Source: Capsicum annuum (Eukaryota > Streptophyta > Magnoliopsida > Solanales > Solanaceae). From it: a DNA stretch of 64,000 nt. Positions 22,744 through 35,243 of the stretch are shown here, piece after piece; within the stretch, counting starts at the first letter, position 1, and each line of letters begins with the position of its first letter. The position numbers were made by a program, and so were the translations under genes. The stretch covers positions 138,151,671 through 138,215,670 of the forward strand of contig NC_061121.1 in NCBI RefSeq assembly GCF_002878395.1, read 5' to 3'. The notes under the pieces are model-generated. The model worked only from the letters and a program-made list of their open reading frames with translations. It was not told the origin of the DNA and did no database searches.

Positions 22744-25305
22744 AAGTTTTTGGCGACGGATATTGGTGTTGAGTGTTCTTCAAGAATAGACTTTTCTATC
22801 TAGTTGTTTGAGTTGTGCATAGTTTATTTTTGTACAAAATTTCTTTTTATTTTATTTTACTTTTCTATCACTCTTCTTGATATGTCATCCTAGGATAGAA
22901 GGTGTGATGATGATTCTTGTTATTTTTCTAGAGGGGCCCACAGGGACAGTATTTGTCAAAAATTTTAGGAAAGCAAGTGGTTTGAACCTTAACCAACTAT
23001 TGTGGATACTATCCAACCTATGGAGAAGATAAAATAACTTCAACCTTTGAACTATCTTCTTTTTCTTGAGATTAACATTGAGAAGGTGAATAAAGAGTGA
23101 GCACATTGTAGATGGAGTACATTTGAAAAAGGGATTTGTTGGGTCTCATTGAAAGCACTTTTATACATTATGTTTAGACGATGACATATCTTAGGAGTCA
23201 TTTGAAATAGTGGAACAGTTTGAAGATGAGGAACAAGAATCCTATGTTCTTAAATTTGCACCAGACAAGCAACACAGAAATATGCCTCACTTAAGGGCCA
23301 AGCAGTTTAATTTGAACTATCCATTACTTGGTTCTTTAATCTTTGTGCCACCAACCTATGGGTGTATAAAAATTATGGATGCAATGTTGAGGGTGAAATT
23401 GATATCCTAAAGGTAGAGAAAGAAGTTGATGGGTTGTCCCGCGACATTAAATTAGGTGCTTGTTGGGAGGCAACCCAAATATAGTAAGTAGTTTTTATTT
23501 TTATTTATCATTTTTATTTTTGTGTTACTTTTATTTTGTTGTTTTTGTTGAGTGATAGGTTGAAGGAAAGTCTAAGTATTGGAAACCAGAGCTTAGGAAC
23601 ATGGTAAGGACTGGGTGTGGAGTCCATTGAACCCTATGCTACTAGCTAGGCTTAGAGGCCTAAAGTAATATTTCTATCCTTGATTTTAAATTCTAATTTA
23701 GGGACAAAGTGTATTTTTAAGTGTGGGGTAGGAGATATTCCAAATGGCTTAGGGTGAAGTGCTTCTATAGGATTTTTATTTCAGCTATTTTCTAGTTTTG
23801 GTTAAATTTAAAAAAAATTACAAATAAGATTTTCTCTTTGTTTGTTAGTCTTAGTTTGTGGTGTCAGTCTAGTAGGGGCACACTTCATCCACCTCTTGAT
23901 TTTTCTTTTTTGATTCTTTTCTGAGGGGCACCTTTGAACTCAGTATCCCTTTTTCCTTTATTGGGAGTAAATTTTCTAAGAAAATTATTAGGAATAGGTG
24001 AGATTTCTTTCTATTTTCTATGTGATTTCATGATATCAAGTGGTTTTGAATGTGAAAGCATATTGATTAGGGTGAATGACTACTTTTGAGACACTAAGGC
24101 TCATTTGTATGACTCTTGTGTGATGTTGGCTTAATTCTAAATTTATGTTATTTCTTGGTTTAGAGTCTATAATGATCCTACTTGACTTAAACATGTGCTA
24201 TATGTGAGTGAGGTTTTTGTTGTATTCCTTGTTGCATTTTGATGTCTTAAACTTGCCTGGTGTATGTGAAAAGTGAAATAAAGGGTATTGGGTTTAAGAG
24301 ATGATATAGGCATTTCTTTGATATCCATATCCATACCATTTTTATATATACTTGTGCATAATCTTAGTTAGTCGTGTTGAGCCTTTAGATTATTCTTTGA
24401 TAGACTCTTATATAGCCTATTCACTTTCTTTGATTGACCGTAATTTGATCCAAAGCTCCTAAGTACTTAATTGAAAAATTAATATGGTTAAGGAGTATGA
24501 AAGTTAAGAAGGAAAGAGGTAAAACTGAAGACATAAAGTAGTAGCAATTGGTGTTGAAAAATTTGATGTGCGTGGTAGGGAGTGTTGTTATAAAAAGAAA
24601 GGAAATTGTACAAAATTGAATCATGTGTTGATAGAGAATACTCTCTCCTTAATATATATGAACTATCTTAAAGATATTGGTCAAAATAAAAGATATATGT
24701 GAAGGTAAAGGTGGTGAATGTTGGTTGTTTAGAGTGGATTTCAATGTATAACATGATGTATTAAAGCGCTTAGGGAAGATAGTCACTATTACTGCCCAGA
24801 ATAGTTCCTACCCATCCTTTAGCCTACATTACAACCCGTTAAGTCCTATTTGATATTAAATCCTAACATTTTGATATTATTGTAGTACTACACTAAGGGC
24901 AATCCTATGGTTCATCTTATGTGGCATGTGAATTCTTAGTGAGAGTGAGCAGAAGTTGATTCGTACACCCATTCTTGTGATGAATTACGTATCTGTGAGT
25001 GAATATGGGTAACTCTCTTATGGTGAGGGTACATGTTTAATGATTGTCAGGTAAATTATATGATCTTTTTGATCGAGTAATATGCATGAGTTTGCCAACT
25101 TGGTGGATACAATTTTTGAGTTTAGGAAGCGTTGACGTAATGTTCATGAGTTTTCCATTGTATGTGACATTCATAGTGTAGAACTTGCTAATTGTGTATT
25201 CATTGTTGTGCTAGAGTGAGTGTCTTGTCCTCATTAGTAATTTTGGAGTCTTCCTTAGACTGTGCTTAAGGTAAAGAGTTGTTCGAGGATAAATAAGGCT
25301 TTAAG
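22744..25305 (+). other. Interior of element A without gag-pol core
   Basis: PBS TGGCGACGGATATTGG at 22751-22766, one mutation away from the TGGCGCC start of Athila PBSs. A small open frame at 23210-23410 (66 codons) has no domain I recognise. A conserved hairpin motif follows at 23431-23476 and an AAGTGTGGGGTAGGAG block at 23710-23725, both of which I associate with the 3' part of Athila-type elements. The rest to 25305 shows nothing coding. Only about 0.65 kb separates PBS from the hairpin, so nearly all of gag-pol is deleted. Confidence 0.65.
23431..23476 (+). other. Conserved Athila-type hairpin motif
   Basis: GGGTTGTCCC pairs with GGGAGGCAACCC across a 24-nt loop with TTAAATTAGGTGCTTG; two G residues bulge. 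The TTAAAxxxGxGCTTGTTGGGAGGCAACCC word recurs downstream of pol in many plant Athila-lineage elements. Role unknown. Confidence 0.65.
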
Positions 25306-25461
25306 TGTCGGGTGATGATCTTAGATGGATTTATGCACCTTAAGTATCATAATCTATACATATTTAGCCTAGTTTTGACGACTTCTTGTATGTGTAATGA
25401 TTTAATATTCAAATAATTGAGCATCTAAGTGTTAAAAGCACTTATTTATGATGTTTAAGGT
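25306..25461 (+). repeat. Element A 3' LTR, first part
   Basis: TGTCGGGTGATGATCTTAG to AGCACTTATTTATGATG; matches 18976-19140. Interrupted at 25462 by element B. Confidence 0.85.
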
Positions 25462-28300
25462 TGTCACGACCAAAAAATCCAAGGGTCGTTATGGCACTTG
25501 TCGTGGCGAACCTTGACAAGTAAGCCCATCACAAAAACTAATACAAAAGAGAATGTATGACTAAAAACTCAAGGTAAGGTTCCTAGAACGAAGACGAACC
25601 ATACCAATATAACAAATAGCGAAAAATACAAATTCAAGGACATCACCAATCTCCCAAAACCTGGTGTCAAAATGTATAAACTACTAGTACAACTCAAGGA
25701 AAGACAATTCATAGGAATAACTCTGTCTCCGAAAAATAATAAAGACAGAGCCTAATAAGAAGAGGTAGTAGCAGACTCCGAATGTATGAAATCCATCGCT
25801 ACCTCATAAAGCGCCAAATATCGCCAGAATCAAACAATGAGGGGCATACTCGAATCAGGATCTGCACCAAAAGGGTACAGTAGGAGGGAGTATGGTCCAC
25901 TTGTACTCAGTAGGTATCATAGGCCGACTGAGCAAAGTAGATAATAAAGTAAAGAAAATACACACTAAGGGCACGTCACCTGCAATTAAAAAATGTTTCA
26001 CAACGGTAAGCCACACCGCTTGCACTAACAGTTTTATAATACTCACATATATTGCAACAAACACCAGAAAGGACCACAAGTATACATTATACCACATACA
26101 ATTAGACTAACAACAACAACAACATACCTAGTATATTCCCACCAAGTGGCGTCTGGGGAGGGTAAGTGTACACAGTCTATACCACTACCTCAAATGTGAG
26201 ATAGAGAGGCCAAGAGGGAAAACATCCTCTATATACACTAATGAAACTATAAAGGGAAAACATATACAGGCACATCAAGTACAAGTAAAGAAAGATATAA
26301 CAAATGGATAGGCAATAAGTTAATACAGAAATGCAATCACATTAGAAGCATAATAAAGTAAATACAATAAAAATAATAATGAAGATGATGATGATGTAAT
26401 GCATGAGGTCATCGCACAACCTCCGAGACTATAGCACAGCCTCTGTATACACCTACGAAGCTAAAGCTTCCTAACATAGGACCCATGGGGGGTTCACCAA
26501 CCTATATACAATCCGTAACTATATTTCCTCCCCGGCACATCCCTTGGGGAGGGTTTATATAAGATGTCTCATTTTTTTTCAAAAAAAGCCAGTTTCTTAG
26601 TGTTTCCAGTATTTCCATGGCGGTACTAATGTTTCATGAATGTACATGATATAAGGATGTAATGCTTACAATCAACCACAATGAGTATCTCCATATCTAA
26701 CCAATATACCAACCAAGTGACCAAATATCCACTCAATATTTCCAACCATCCATGAAAACCAACATGATTCATATGCCAATGGAGTATTAACACATCACAA
26801 TACACAATTGGTTCCACAATAGGACTTTCATCAAATAAGATACACTTATTTTTGTGTATATAGTTTATCAATATCACATAGGACCCTACACAGTCACACA
26901 TAGCACATAATATCCCAAAACCACCAAATACATCACATATAGGCCCCCACATGGGTACAACACAATAAGATAGCCATTTTTCATGATTTGTTCCCACACC
27001 CTTAACATGCTTTTCTAACAAAATTAAAAAACCAGCCCAGTTCGAAAGAAGTTAAGCCATAACCTAACTTGAATATCAAAAATCAAACCAAAAGCCTTAA
27101 TCCCAAAGCCTCACTCCTCATTAATGGTCCTGGAATTAACTAAAATATAAGAATTACAATCTACATTCATAAATAAAACAAATGTTAACCATGTTGCCTA
27201 TTTTCAAGTCAGGAGCAAAATAGATCCCCAAAATGGGTTTTCAATAAAGAAGGGAAATATCATATTGTTACTTCAAAAACATGTTCTCCATATTTATCGG
27301 AGTCTACATCTAAAAACCCAAGCAAAAACAAGTTTAAAATGAGTTCCAAATTGCAGATAAACTATTTTCAAGCTTCACCGAGTAAAAGTCCCCAAAATCC
27401 ATTTAAAATCAAGAATTGAAGTTGTTTTAAAGATGAAATTGAGGGAAATTGATAATTATAGAATTAGAAACTCACCCAACTAAAAAAAGGTTTGAAATTG
27501 GGGTTTAAATTGGAAAAATACAACTTCTAGGCCTTACGGGCCAAAATCCCCAAATTTCATAATTTAATCCAAGTTTAAAACAAAAAATAGATAATAAAGA
27601 TGAAGTAAATAATTTTAATATGTGTTACAGACATTACCCAAGCTTAGAAGTGGAGAAAGTTTCTCAAAATCATAAAACCCTAAGCTCCAAGTCTGAAAGA
27701 TGGTAAAAATAGAGTAACATGGGTATATATACACAGGCATCGCAATTGCAGACCACGATCATGACACTTAGCCAGCAAGCCCAATTGCAATCGCGAGGGC
27801 ACCAGCTGAGTAGTGCACTAGTTGGGGACTTGGTGAAATTCCAAGTCTCCGCAGGCTCTTTGGGATTCACTCAAAATCTAGTGAATGAAAATTAACTATG
27901 CTACCCTATTAAATTTAATGCCTCGGACTCAATGGCGATATTAATTTTTTGGAAAAATATTTCTTTCACCAAGTTAACCCTCAAAATCCAAATTAACAAC
28001 TTCCCAAACCGAGGTTTGAAATGAGATTTAAAAGCCATGAAACCACACCAACCAAGTTACCACCCTAAAAGAGATGTTTCGAATCTATTGGTGCAGTCCA
28101 TTTTGTCATCCGATGCAAAGATCAAAAGATGTTGACAGAAGTCAACTATAAGACTCTCAAAGCCACCAAAAAACACAATATCACATAAAACACATCGGGA
28201 ACCATGCCAATCAACCCACAACCAAGAAACAGCACAACATAACCACGGGGAGGATAAAATGGTCAAATCACACAGAAATTTAAGAGAAATACTTGAATCA
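25462..28300 (-). repeat. Element B 3' LTR (left copy), carrying a SINE
   Basis: Begins TGTCACGACC on the plus strand and matches 32465-35243 throughout. A TATA box (GTATATATAC, minus strand) lies at about 27722-27732. Upstream of it, at 27735-27810, are short repeats around CGCAATTGCAGACCACGATCA. Confidence 0.9.
26110..26239 (-). mobile_element. TS-type SINE inside the left LTR of element B
   Basis: The minus strand reads CTCTCTATCTCAC, ACACTTACCCTCCCCAGAC, CCACTTGGTGGGAATATAC and GTATGTTGTTGTTGTTG, the TS SINE order with a (TTG)n tail. Flanked by AATTAGACTA (26100-26109) and AATGAAACTA (26240-26249), a duplication with two mismatches. The other LTR of B lacks it at the matching site near 33090, so it entered after B inserted. 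Confidence 0.9.
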
Positions 28301-28309
28301 GCAAAAACC

Positions 28310-31300
28310 TATGGATAAGAACTATGCATACCGAAATCGACCTCCCAAGTAGCCTCATATATAGGTCGATGCCTCCACTAAACCTTAACCACAGGAATAA
28401 CTCTAGAGCACAACTTTATAACATCCCTAGACAATATGTAGATTGACTCCTCAAGAAAATACAACCTCTCATCTAACTGAATGACTCCCAACAAATGACA
28501 TGAGACTCATCCAAAATGTAACAATGAAGTATGGAAATATAAAAAAATAGATGAACAGTTGATAAGTCTGGTGGTAAAGCCAACTCATAAGCCACATTAC
28601 CAATAGTCCACAGAATTTTAAATGGGATAATATACCTGGGGCTAAGCTTGCCTCTCTTCCCAAAACTAAAAGGAAAATACGATCACCAATACTAAATCTC
28701 ATGGCATAAAGTCTACAGTCAGCATAACACTTCCACCTACTCTAAGCCATTTGAAGTCTATCTTGAATGATCTGAACTCTATCCAAAGACTCACGAAGCA
28801 AGTCTATAACTTAAGGTCTAACCTCAAAAACCTCAAATTAACCTACTGGAGAGCAACAACATCTACCATACAAAGCTTCAAAAGGAGCCATATCAATACT
28901 GAAATGGTAGCTATTATTACACATAAACTCTGCCAAGCCTAGATGCTACTCCCACTAACCACCAAAATCCATCATATAAGTGTGTAGCATATCCTCCAAA
29001 ACCTAGATAGTCTGCTCTGACTGACCGTCAGTATGGGGTTGAAATATGGTACTAAGATCAACTCGAGTACCCAACTCATTCTGAAAAGTCATCCAAAAGT
29101 GAGATATGAACACAGAACCTCGATTTGAGATGATAGACACTTGTACACCATGAAGATGCACAATCATACGAATATAGATATGGGCCAGCCTCTCAGTACT
29201 AAAGGAGACCTAAATCAGAATGAAATGAGCAGAATTGGTCATTTGATCCACAATGACCCAAACACTATTCGAATGATAGAGAATAGTCAAATCATAATCA
29301 TTAAGCAACTCTAGCCACAGATGTTGTGTCATAATAAGATCTCATTGGGTGAAAAAGTAATGAAGGCTATGATGATCTGAGAAAATCTCACAACGGACTC
29401 CACACAAGTAGTTTCTCTATAATTTCAAAGCAAAAACAACTGCGCACAACTCCAAATCATGGGTAGGGTAATTTTTCTCATAGGGCTTCAACTGATGAAA
29501 AGCATATTCAATCACTTTACCCTCCTACATCAACAAAGCACCTAACCCAACACCTAAAGTATCATAAATATAGTGAAACCTACGTCTTTCTTAGGTAAAG
29601 TCAATATAAGAGTTGAAGTTAACAAATCCTTGAGCTTTTGGAAGCTCGCATCACAAGCATCAGACACCTAAAAGAAAATCTTTTTCTAAGTCAACTTAGT
29701 ACATGGAGCTGCAATAGATAAAAAACCCTCAATAAAATATCAATAATAACCTGCGAAGCCAACAAAATTCTAAATCTCGATGGGTAAAGTAGACCTAGCC
29801 CAATCACGAACTGCTACAATCTTATCCTGATCAACCATAATACCCTCCTTAGTCACCACATGACCCAAGAAAGAAATAGACTCCAACCAAACTCACACTT
29901 GGAGAAGTTGGCATATAATTTATCATCCCTCAATCTCTGAACCTAAATCCACAAATGCTCCTCATGATCGGCCTCACTCTTAGACTAAAAAAAGATATCA
30001 TCTATAAATACAATAATAAAAAAGTTGAGATACAGTTAAAAATTTGATTCACCAACTCCATAAATGTGGCTGGGGCATTGGTCAACCCAAGAATATGACC
30101 AAGAACTAATAATGACCATATCAAGTTCAAAAAGCTATCTTCAAAGTATCCAAAGCTCAAATCCTTAACTGGTGTTACCCAGATCTCAAATCAATCTTCG
30201 AAAACACCGTGACACCTTGAAGTTGAATGAACATATCATCAATACTAAGTAGAGGATACTTATTCTTAATCGTCACCTTATTCAACTGTCGATAATTGAT
30301 GCACATCTGTATAGACCCATCTTTCTTCTTCACAAACAAGACAGTCGCACCCCAAGGCGATACATAGATCTGATAAATCCCTTATCTAATAACTCCTGCA
30401 ACTGATTATTCAATTCTTTCAACTAAGTTAGAGACATCCTATAAGGAGGAATAGAGATGGGCTTGGTTCCCATATCAACATAAATAGCAAAATCAATATC
30501 ACAATTTAGAGGCATATCAGGAAAATTTGTATAGACCATATCCATAAACTCTTGGACAAGACAAATAGAATCCAAGGAAAGAGGTGAAACAATACTAATA
30601 TCATGAATATGAGCCAAGTAAGAAAAACATCCTCTCTTAACCATTCGACGAGCCTGAACATACGATATAAACCTTTTAGTACTTGAATGAAGCTCACCCT
30701 TCAAGGATATCCTCGCCACACTCGAGAAAGCTAAAGTCATGGTCTTAGTTAAACAATCTTGAACATCATGATAAGAAGACAACCAACCCTACCCAAAATG
30801 ATGTCGAAATAACTATATCTAAGATAAGAAAATCTACCCAAGTCTCACACCCAGCAAAAGTCACAATACAGGATTGGTACGCTCAATCCATCACTAAAGA
30901 ATTTCCTACTAGAGTAGATACATGAATAGGCATAAAAAGAGGCTCACTAATAGAATCAAAACTCAGAGAAAAATATGTAAATACATAGGAGAAAGTCGAT
31001 CCCAGATAAAATAACATAGATGCGGATATGAAACAAATGAGTACGATACTTTTAATCACCTCATCAGAAGCCTCTGTTTCTAGTTTAGAGGGTATAGCAT
31101 AGCACTATCCATAACCACCAGCGGGCTGAGTAGCCCTACGACCACCACCATGGACTCTACTATCATTGCCTCTCGTACCTCTGGTAGAACCCCTACCTCT
31201 CACAGCTAAAAAATAAGTAGCTCTGATCACCGATGGGATAATCCTAGGTAAATGGCCAATCTCATCACATAGAAAACAACCACTATAACCTGACTCAACA

Positions 31301-32440
31301 GAAGAAGGTACTATTAGGCCCGAGCAACCAATTTAAACTACTAAATCAAGGTATCCACTACATGAACCTTGCACAGCTGCCCACATTGGTCTATCATAAT
31401 ACCCAAGAGAACCTTTAGAATATCTGTCTTAAGAAGTGTGACCTTTGAACTCCCTAAAATGATACATCTTCTTGGCACCTCCCTGAGATCTTTAAAGAAT
31501 ACCCTCAGTCTTCTTGGATGATCCACTATTCTTTAAGAAAATTCTCCAAATACAACCATCTGAGACATAGCTAACTAAAGAGAAATATCCAACCCCATTA
31601 AAGACTTCAGAATGTTCTCATACTTGGTGGAAATGCTGGCATAACAATATCTAGATAAGGCATAGAAGTGTGCCTCATCCTCTACTACAGTTATGGAGCT
31701 TACTCTAGGTGATCAAACTCATCTCTCATCTAATTTCTCAGACTGTAAAGAATAAATATCTCTAAAAGGCCTCAGCAAACTGATCCCAAGTCATCTCAGG
31801 AGAATCAAGAGGTCTTCATCTAACAAGAGACCTCCACTAATCTTTAGCAATATCTCTCAACTAATAAAGTAGTATAAACAACCCTATGTGACTCAAGAGA
31901 TTCCAAATTATGCACTTTCTCTTGATAGCTAATCAAGAACTCATAAGCATCCTTACCCATAGCACCATTAAATCTAGGAAGACCTAAATGTGTAAATCTC
32001 CAAACCTCTTCTGATCCTTAAAAGGCATAAATTTACTCACAATAAGAGAAGGCATGGTGAATCTGGCAGGCTAAGATCCTACCTGAGGAGGTAGCATAGA
32101 TGGATACCAAACTCTTTATCTCAGAATACCATACTTTGATACCACCGCTGATAGAGGAGTAACACTCGATGTCTGAGAAGTACCAAGAGTAGAAGTAAGT
32201 GAAACTGGAGGATCCACACTTGGGATTAGAGAAACACCAAGTGCACCCAAAGGAAACAACCCCCAAAAAATTAGGGTAAAAGAACTCAATGGAACTAAAG
32301 TAATACCTTCACCTCCTAAATGCTTAACATAAGGCTCATGGTAAGATATTCTATAGCCTCCTAAAGATAGATACGTATGTCTATGTACTGATCTGCGAGA
32401 CTCTATTATATATCTCATTCTTTCATCATTCAGACTAATA
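28310..32440 (-). pseudogene. Element B gag-pol polyprotein, degraded, with an internal deletion
   Basis: Read leftward from about 32440. Gag includes a zinc-knuckle trace CFLCDEIGHLPRIIP (about 31240-31290) whose last Cys is lost. In the protease the active site reads FYLGST (about 31010-31030), the Asp replaced by Tyr. The linker ends KPISIPPYRM (30423-30470). RT starts [17 protein letters not shown], and its catalytic motif FIDDI (about 30000) is intact. RNase H is shifted at DYDLTILYH and joins directly to integrase SVWVIVDQMTNSAHF (about 29280), so the RNase H tail and integrase zinc finger are deleted. The integrase keeps IISNRG (Asp to Asn) and TDGQSE. The C-terminus (28320-28710) ends in a chromodomain-like WRHRPIYEATWEVD. 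Stops throughout. Confidence 0.9.
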
Positions 32441-32450
32441 AACTTGGCTA

Positions 32451-32464
32451 CTCTGATACCAATT
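32451..32464 (-). other. PBS of element B, initiator tRNA-Met type
   Basis: AATTGGTATCAGAG on the minus strand, directly next to the right LTR. Confidence 0.9.
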
Positions 32465-35243
32465 TATTGCGACCCAAAAATCCAAGGGTCGTGATGGCAC
32501 TTGTCACGGCAAACCTTGACAAGTAAGACAATCACATAAACTAATACAAAAGAGAAAATAACATTCAAAACCCAAGGCAAGGCTCCTAAATTGAAACCAA
32601 ACCATATCAATATAAAAAATAGCAAAAAATACAAATTCAGAGACCTCACCAAACTCCCAAAACCTAGTGTCATAGTGTAACAATTACTAGTATACATAAG
32701 GGAAGCATAATACATAGGAAGAACTCTATCTTCGAATAGTAATAATTACATAGTCTAAGAAGAAGAGGTAGTAGTAGACTCTGAATGCATAAAGTCCATT
32801 GCTACCTCATAAAGCTCTAAATATTGCCTGAATCAACCAATGTGGGGCATACCTGAATTAAGATCTACATCGAAAAGGTAAAGTAGGAGTGAGTATGGTC
32901 TATTTATACTCAGTAGGTATCATAGTCCAACTAAGCAAAGCATATAATAAAGTATACTACACACTAAGGGCACATCACTTGTAATTAGAAAATATCCGAC
33001 AACAGTAACCCACATTGCTTGCACTAACAATTCTATAATACTTACACATATTGCATCAAACACCAGAAAGGACCACAAGCATAAACTATACCACATACAA
33101 GTAGGGCATAGAAGGATAACATAGAGAAGAACGTCAAGAACAAGTAAAGGAAGATATAACAAATGGATAGGTAACAAGTTAATACAGAAATAAAATCATA
33201 TCACAAGCATAATAAATTAAATACAATGAAAATGATGAGGATAATGATATTGATGTAATGCATGAGGTCGCCACACAACTCTGATATTTTCGCATATCCT
33301 CCATATAAACCTACAGAGCTAAAGCTTCCCGATGTAGGACCCATGGGGGTTTCGTTAACCCATATACAATCCATATCTATATCTCCTCCCCAGCATATCC
33401 CCTGGGGAGGGTTCTTATAAGTTGTCATATTTTCTATTAGAAAAAACCAGTATTTCTCAATATTTTTAGTATTTCCACAGAGGTACAAATGTTTCATGAA
33501 TCTACATGATATGAGGATGTAATACTCACGAACAACTAGAATGATTATTTCCATATCCAACCAATATACCAACCAAGCGAGCCAAATATCCACTTAATAT
33601 TTACAACTATCCATAAAAAAACATGATTCATATCCTAATAGAGTATGAACACATCACAATACACAATTGGTACCACTATAGGCTTTTTATCAAACAAGAT
33701 ACACGTATTTTTATATATATTCTATCACCATCACATAGGACCCCATGCGGTTACACATAACACATAATATCCCAAAACAACAAAATAAATCACATATAGG
33801 CCATGACACAAGCACAACATAATAAGATAGACATTTTTTGTCATTAGTTCCCACACCCTTAACATGCTTTTGTTGCAAAATTAACTACACATCCCAATTT
33901 AAAAGATGTTAAGCCATAACTTTCCTTAAATGCCAAAATAAAGAACAAAAGCCATCAATCCCAAAGCCTTACACCTAACGAATGGTCCCGAAATTAACTA
34001 AAACATGAAAAATATAGAATTTACATGTTAAAAGAAAGTCAATGTTACTCATATTATCTATTTTCAAGTTGGGGTCAAAACGGCCCACTGGAATGGGTTT
34101 CGAGAAAGGCAAAATCATAATTTTATTTCAAAGACATGCTTTGTATATTTTTAGAAGTCTACTATCAAAAACCCAAGTGAAAATAGGCTTAAAATGAGGT
34201 CTAAATAGAAGAAAAATTATTTTTAATATTCACCAGATAAAAGTCTCTGAAATTCATTGAAAATCGAGAATTGAAGTTGTTTTCAAGATGAAATTGAGAA
34301 AAAGTTGATAATTATAGGATTAGAAACTCACCTAAGTGAAAAGGTTTGAAATCAAGGTTTAAATTGGAGAAATGTAATTTTTAGGCCTTACAAGCCAAAA
34401 TCCCCAAATTTCATACTTTAATCTAAGTTTAAAAGAAGAAATAAATAATAAATATTAAAGGAAATAATTGAAATACTTGTTATGGAGCTTACCCAAGCTT
34501 AGAACTGGAGAAAGTTTCTCAAAATCACAAAACTCTAAGCTCTGAGTCTCAAAGATGGTGAAAATGGTGAAACATGGATATTTATATACTTAGGAATCGT
34601 GATGGTGAACTAGATGTCGCGATTGTGGTACCTAGCTGAAGTGGCTATCACGATCGTAGACCAGGTGACATAATCACGAAACTTATCCAGTACACCCAAT
34701 CGTGATCGTGGTAATAGCCTTGTGATTATGGGTCCACCAACTAGGGACTTGGTGAAATTCCAAGTCTCCGCGGCCCCCTAGGGATTTATCTAGAATCCCA
34801 TGAATGCAAACAAACTATGCTACCCTATCAAATTCAATGCTTCAGACTCAATGGAGATATCAAATTAAAATAAAAACATCATTTTCATGAATTTGACCCC
34901 AAAAACCAAAAATCACAACTTTCTGAACCAATGGTTGAAGTTAGATTTAAAAGCCATAAAATCACACCAACCATGTTAACACCCTAAAATTAATGTTTTG
35001 GATCTACTGGCACAGTCTATTTTGCCATTTGATACACAGATCAAAAGACATTGGTTGAAGTCAACTATAAAGCTCTCAAAGCCACCAAAGACCACAATAA
35101 CATATAAAACACACCAAAATGCATTAAAAACTGTACCAATTATCCCCACACTCCAAAAATACCACAACAAAACCACGAGAAGGGTAAAATGGGCAAATCA
35201 TATAGAAACATACATTTTACATAATTCATCAAAATTTGAGTCA
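32465..35243 (-). repeat. Element B 5' LTR (right copy)
   Basis: Partner of 25462-28300 without the SINE. TATA-like TATATAAATAT (minus strand) at about 34578-34590, with an upstream block at 34592-34735 of repeats such as ATCACGATCGT and CAATCGTGATCGTGG. A donor-like CTTGG/GTAAGC lies at about 34492 on the minus strand; the left copy reads CTTGG/GTAATG. Confidence 0.9.

Larger units (their letters stand above)
25462..35243 (-). mobile_element. Chromovirus-like (Tekay/Del) Ty3/gypsy element B, minus strand, full structure
   Basis: Left LTR 25462-28300, interior with gag-pol on the minus strand, PBS 32451-32464, right LTR 32465-35243. Inserted in the 3' LTR of element A, which resumes at about 35244. 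LTR inner ends are approximate (within 60 bp), because GGTCAAATCA at 28262-28271 could be the true end. The expected AAGGT duplication is not clear on the right side. Confidence 0.9.

Noticed and set aside
23210..23410. 66-codon frame in element A as a possible gag or pol end
   Set aside because: No recognisable motif; kept only as part of the element interior.
26626..27021. 131-codon minus frame in the B left LTR, with a similar 130-codon frame at 33201-33593
   Set aside because: Partial similarity comes from LTR homology; the frames diverge by shifts over most of their length and match no known domain.
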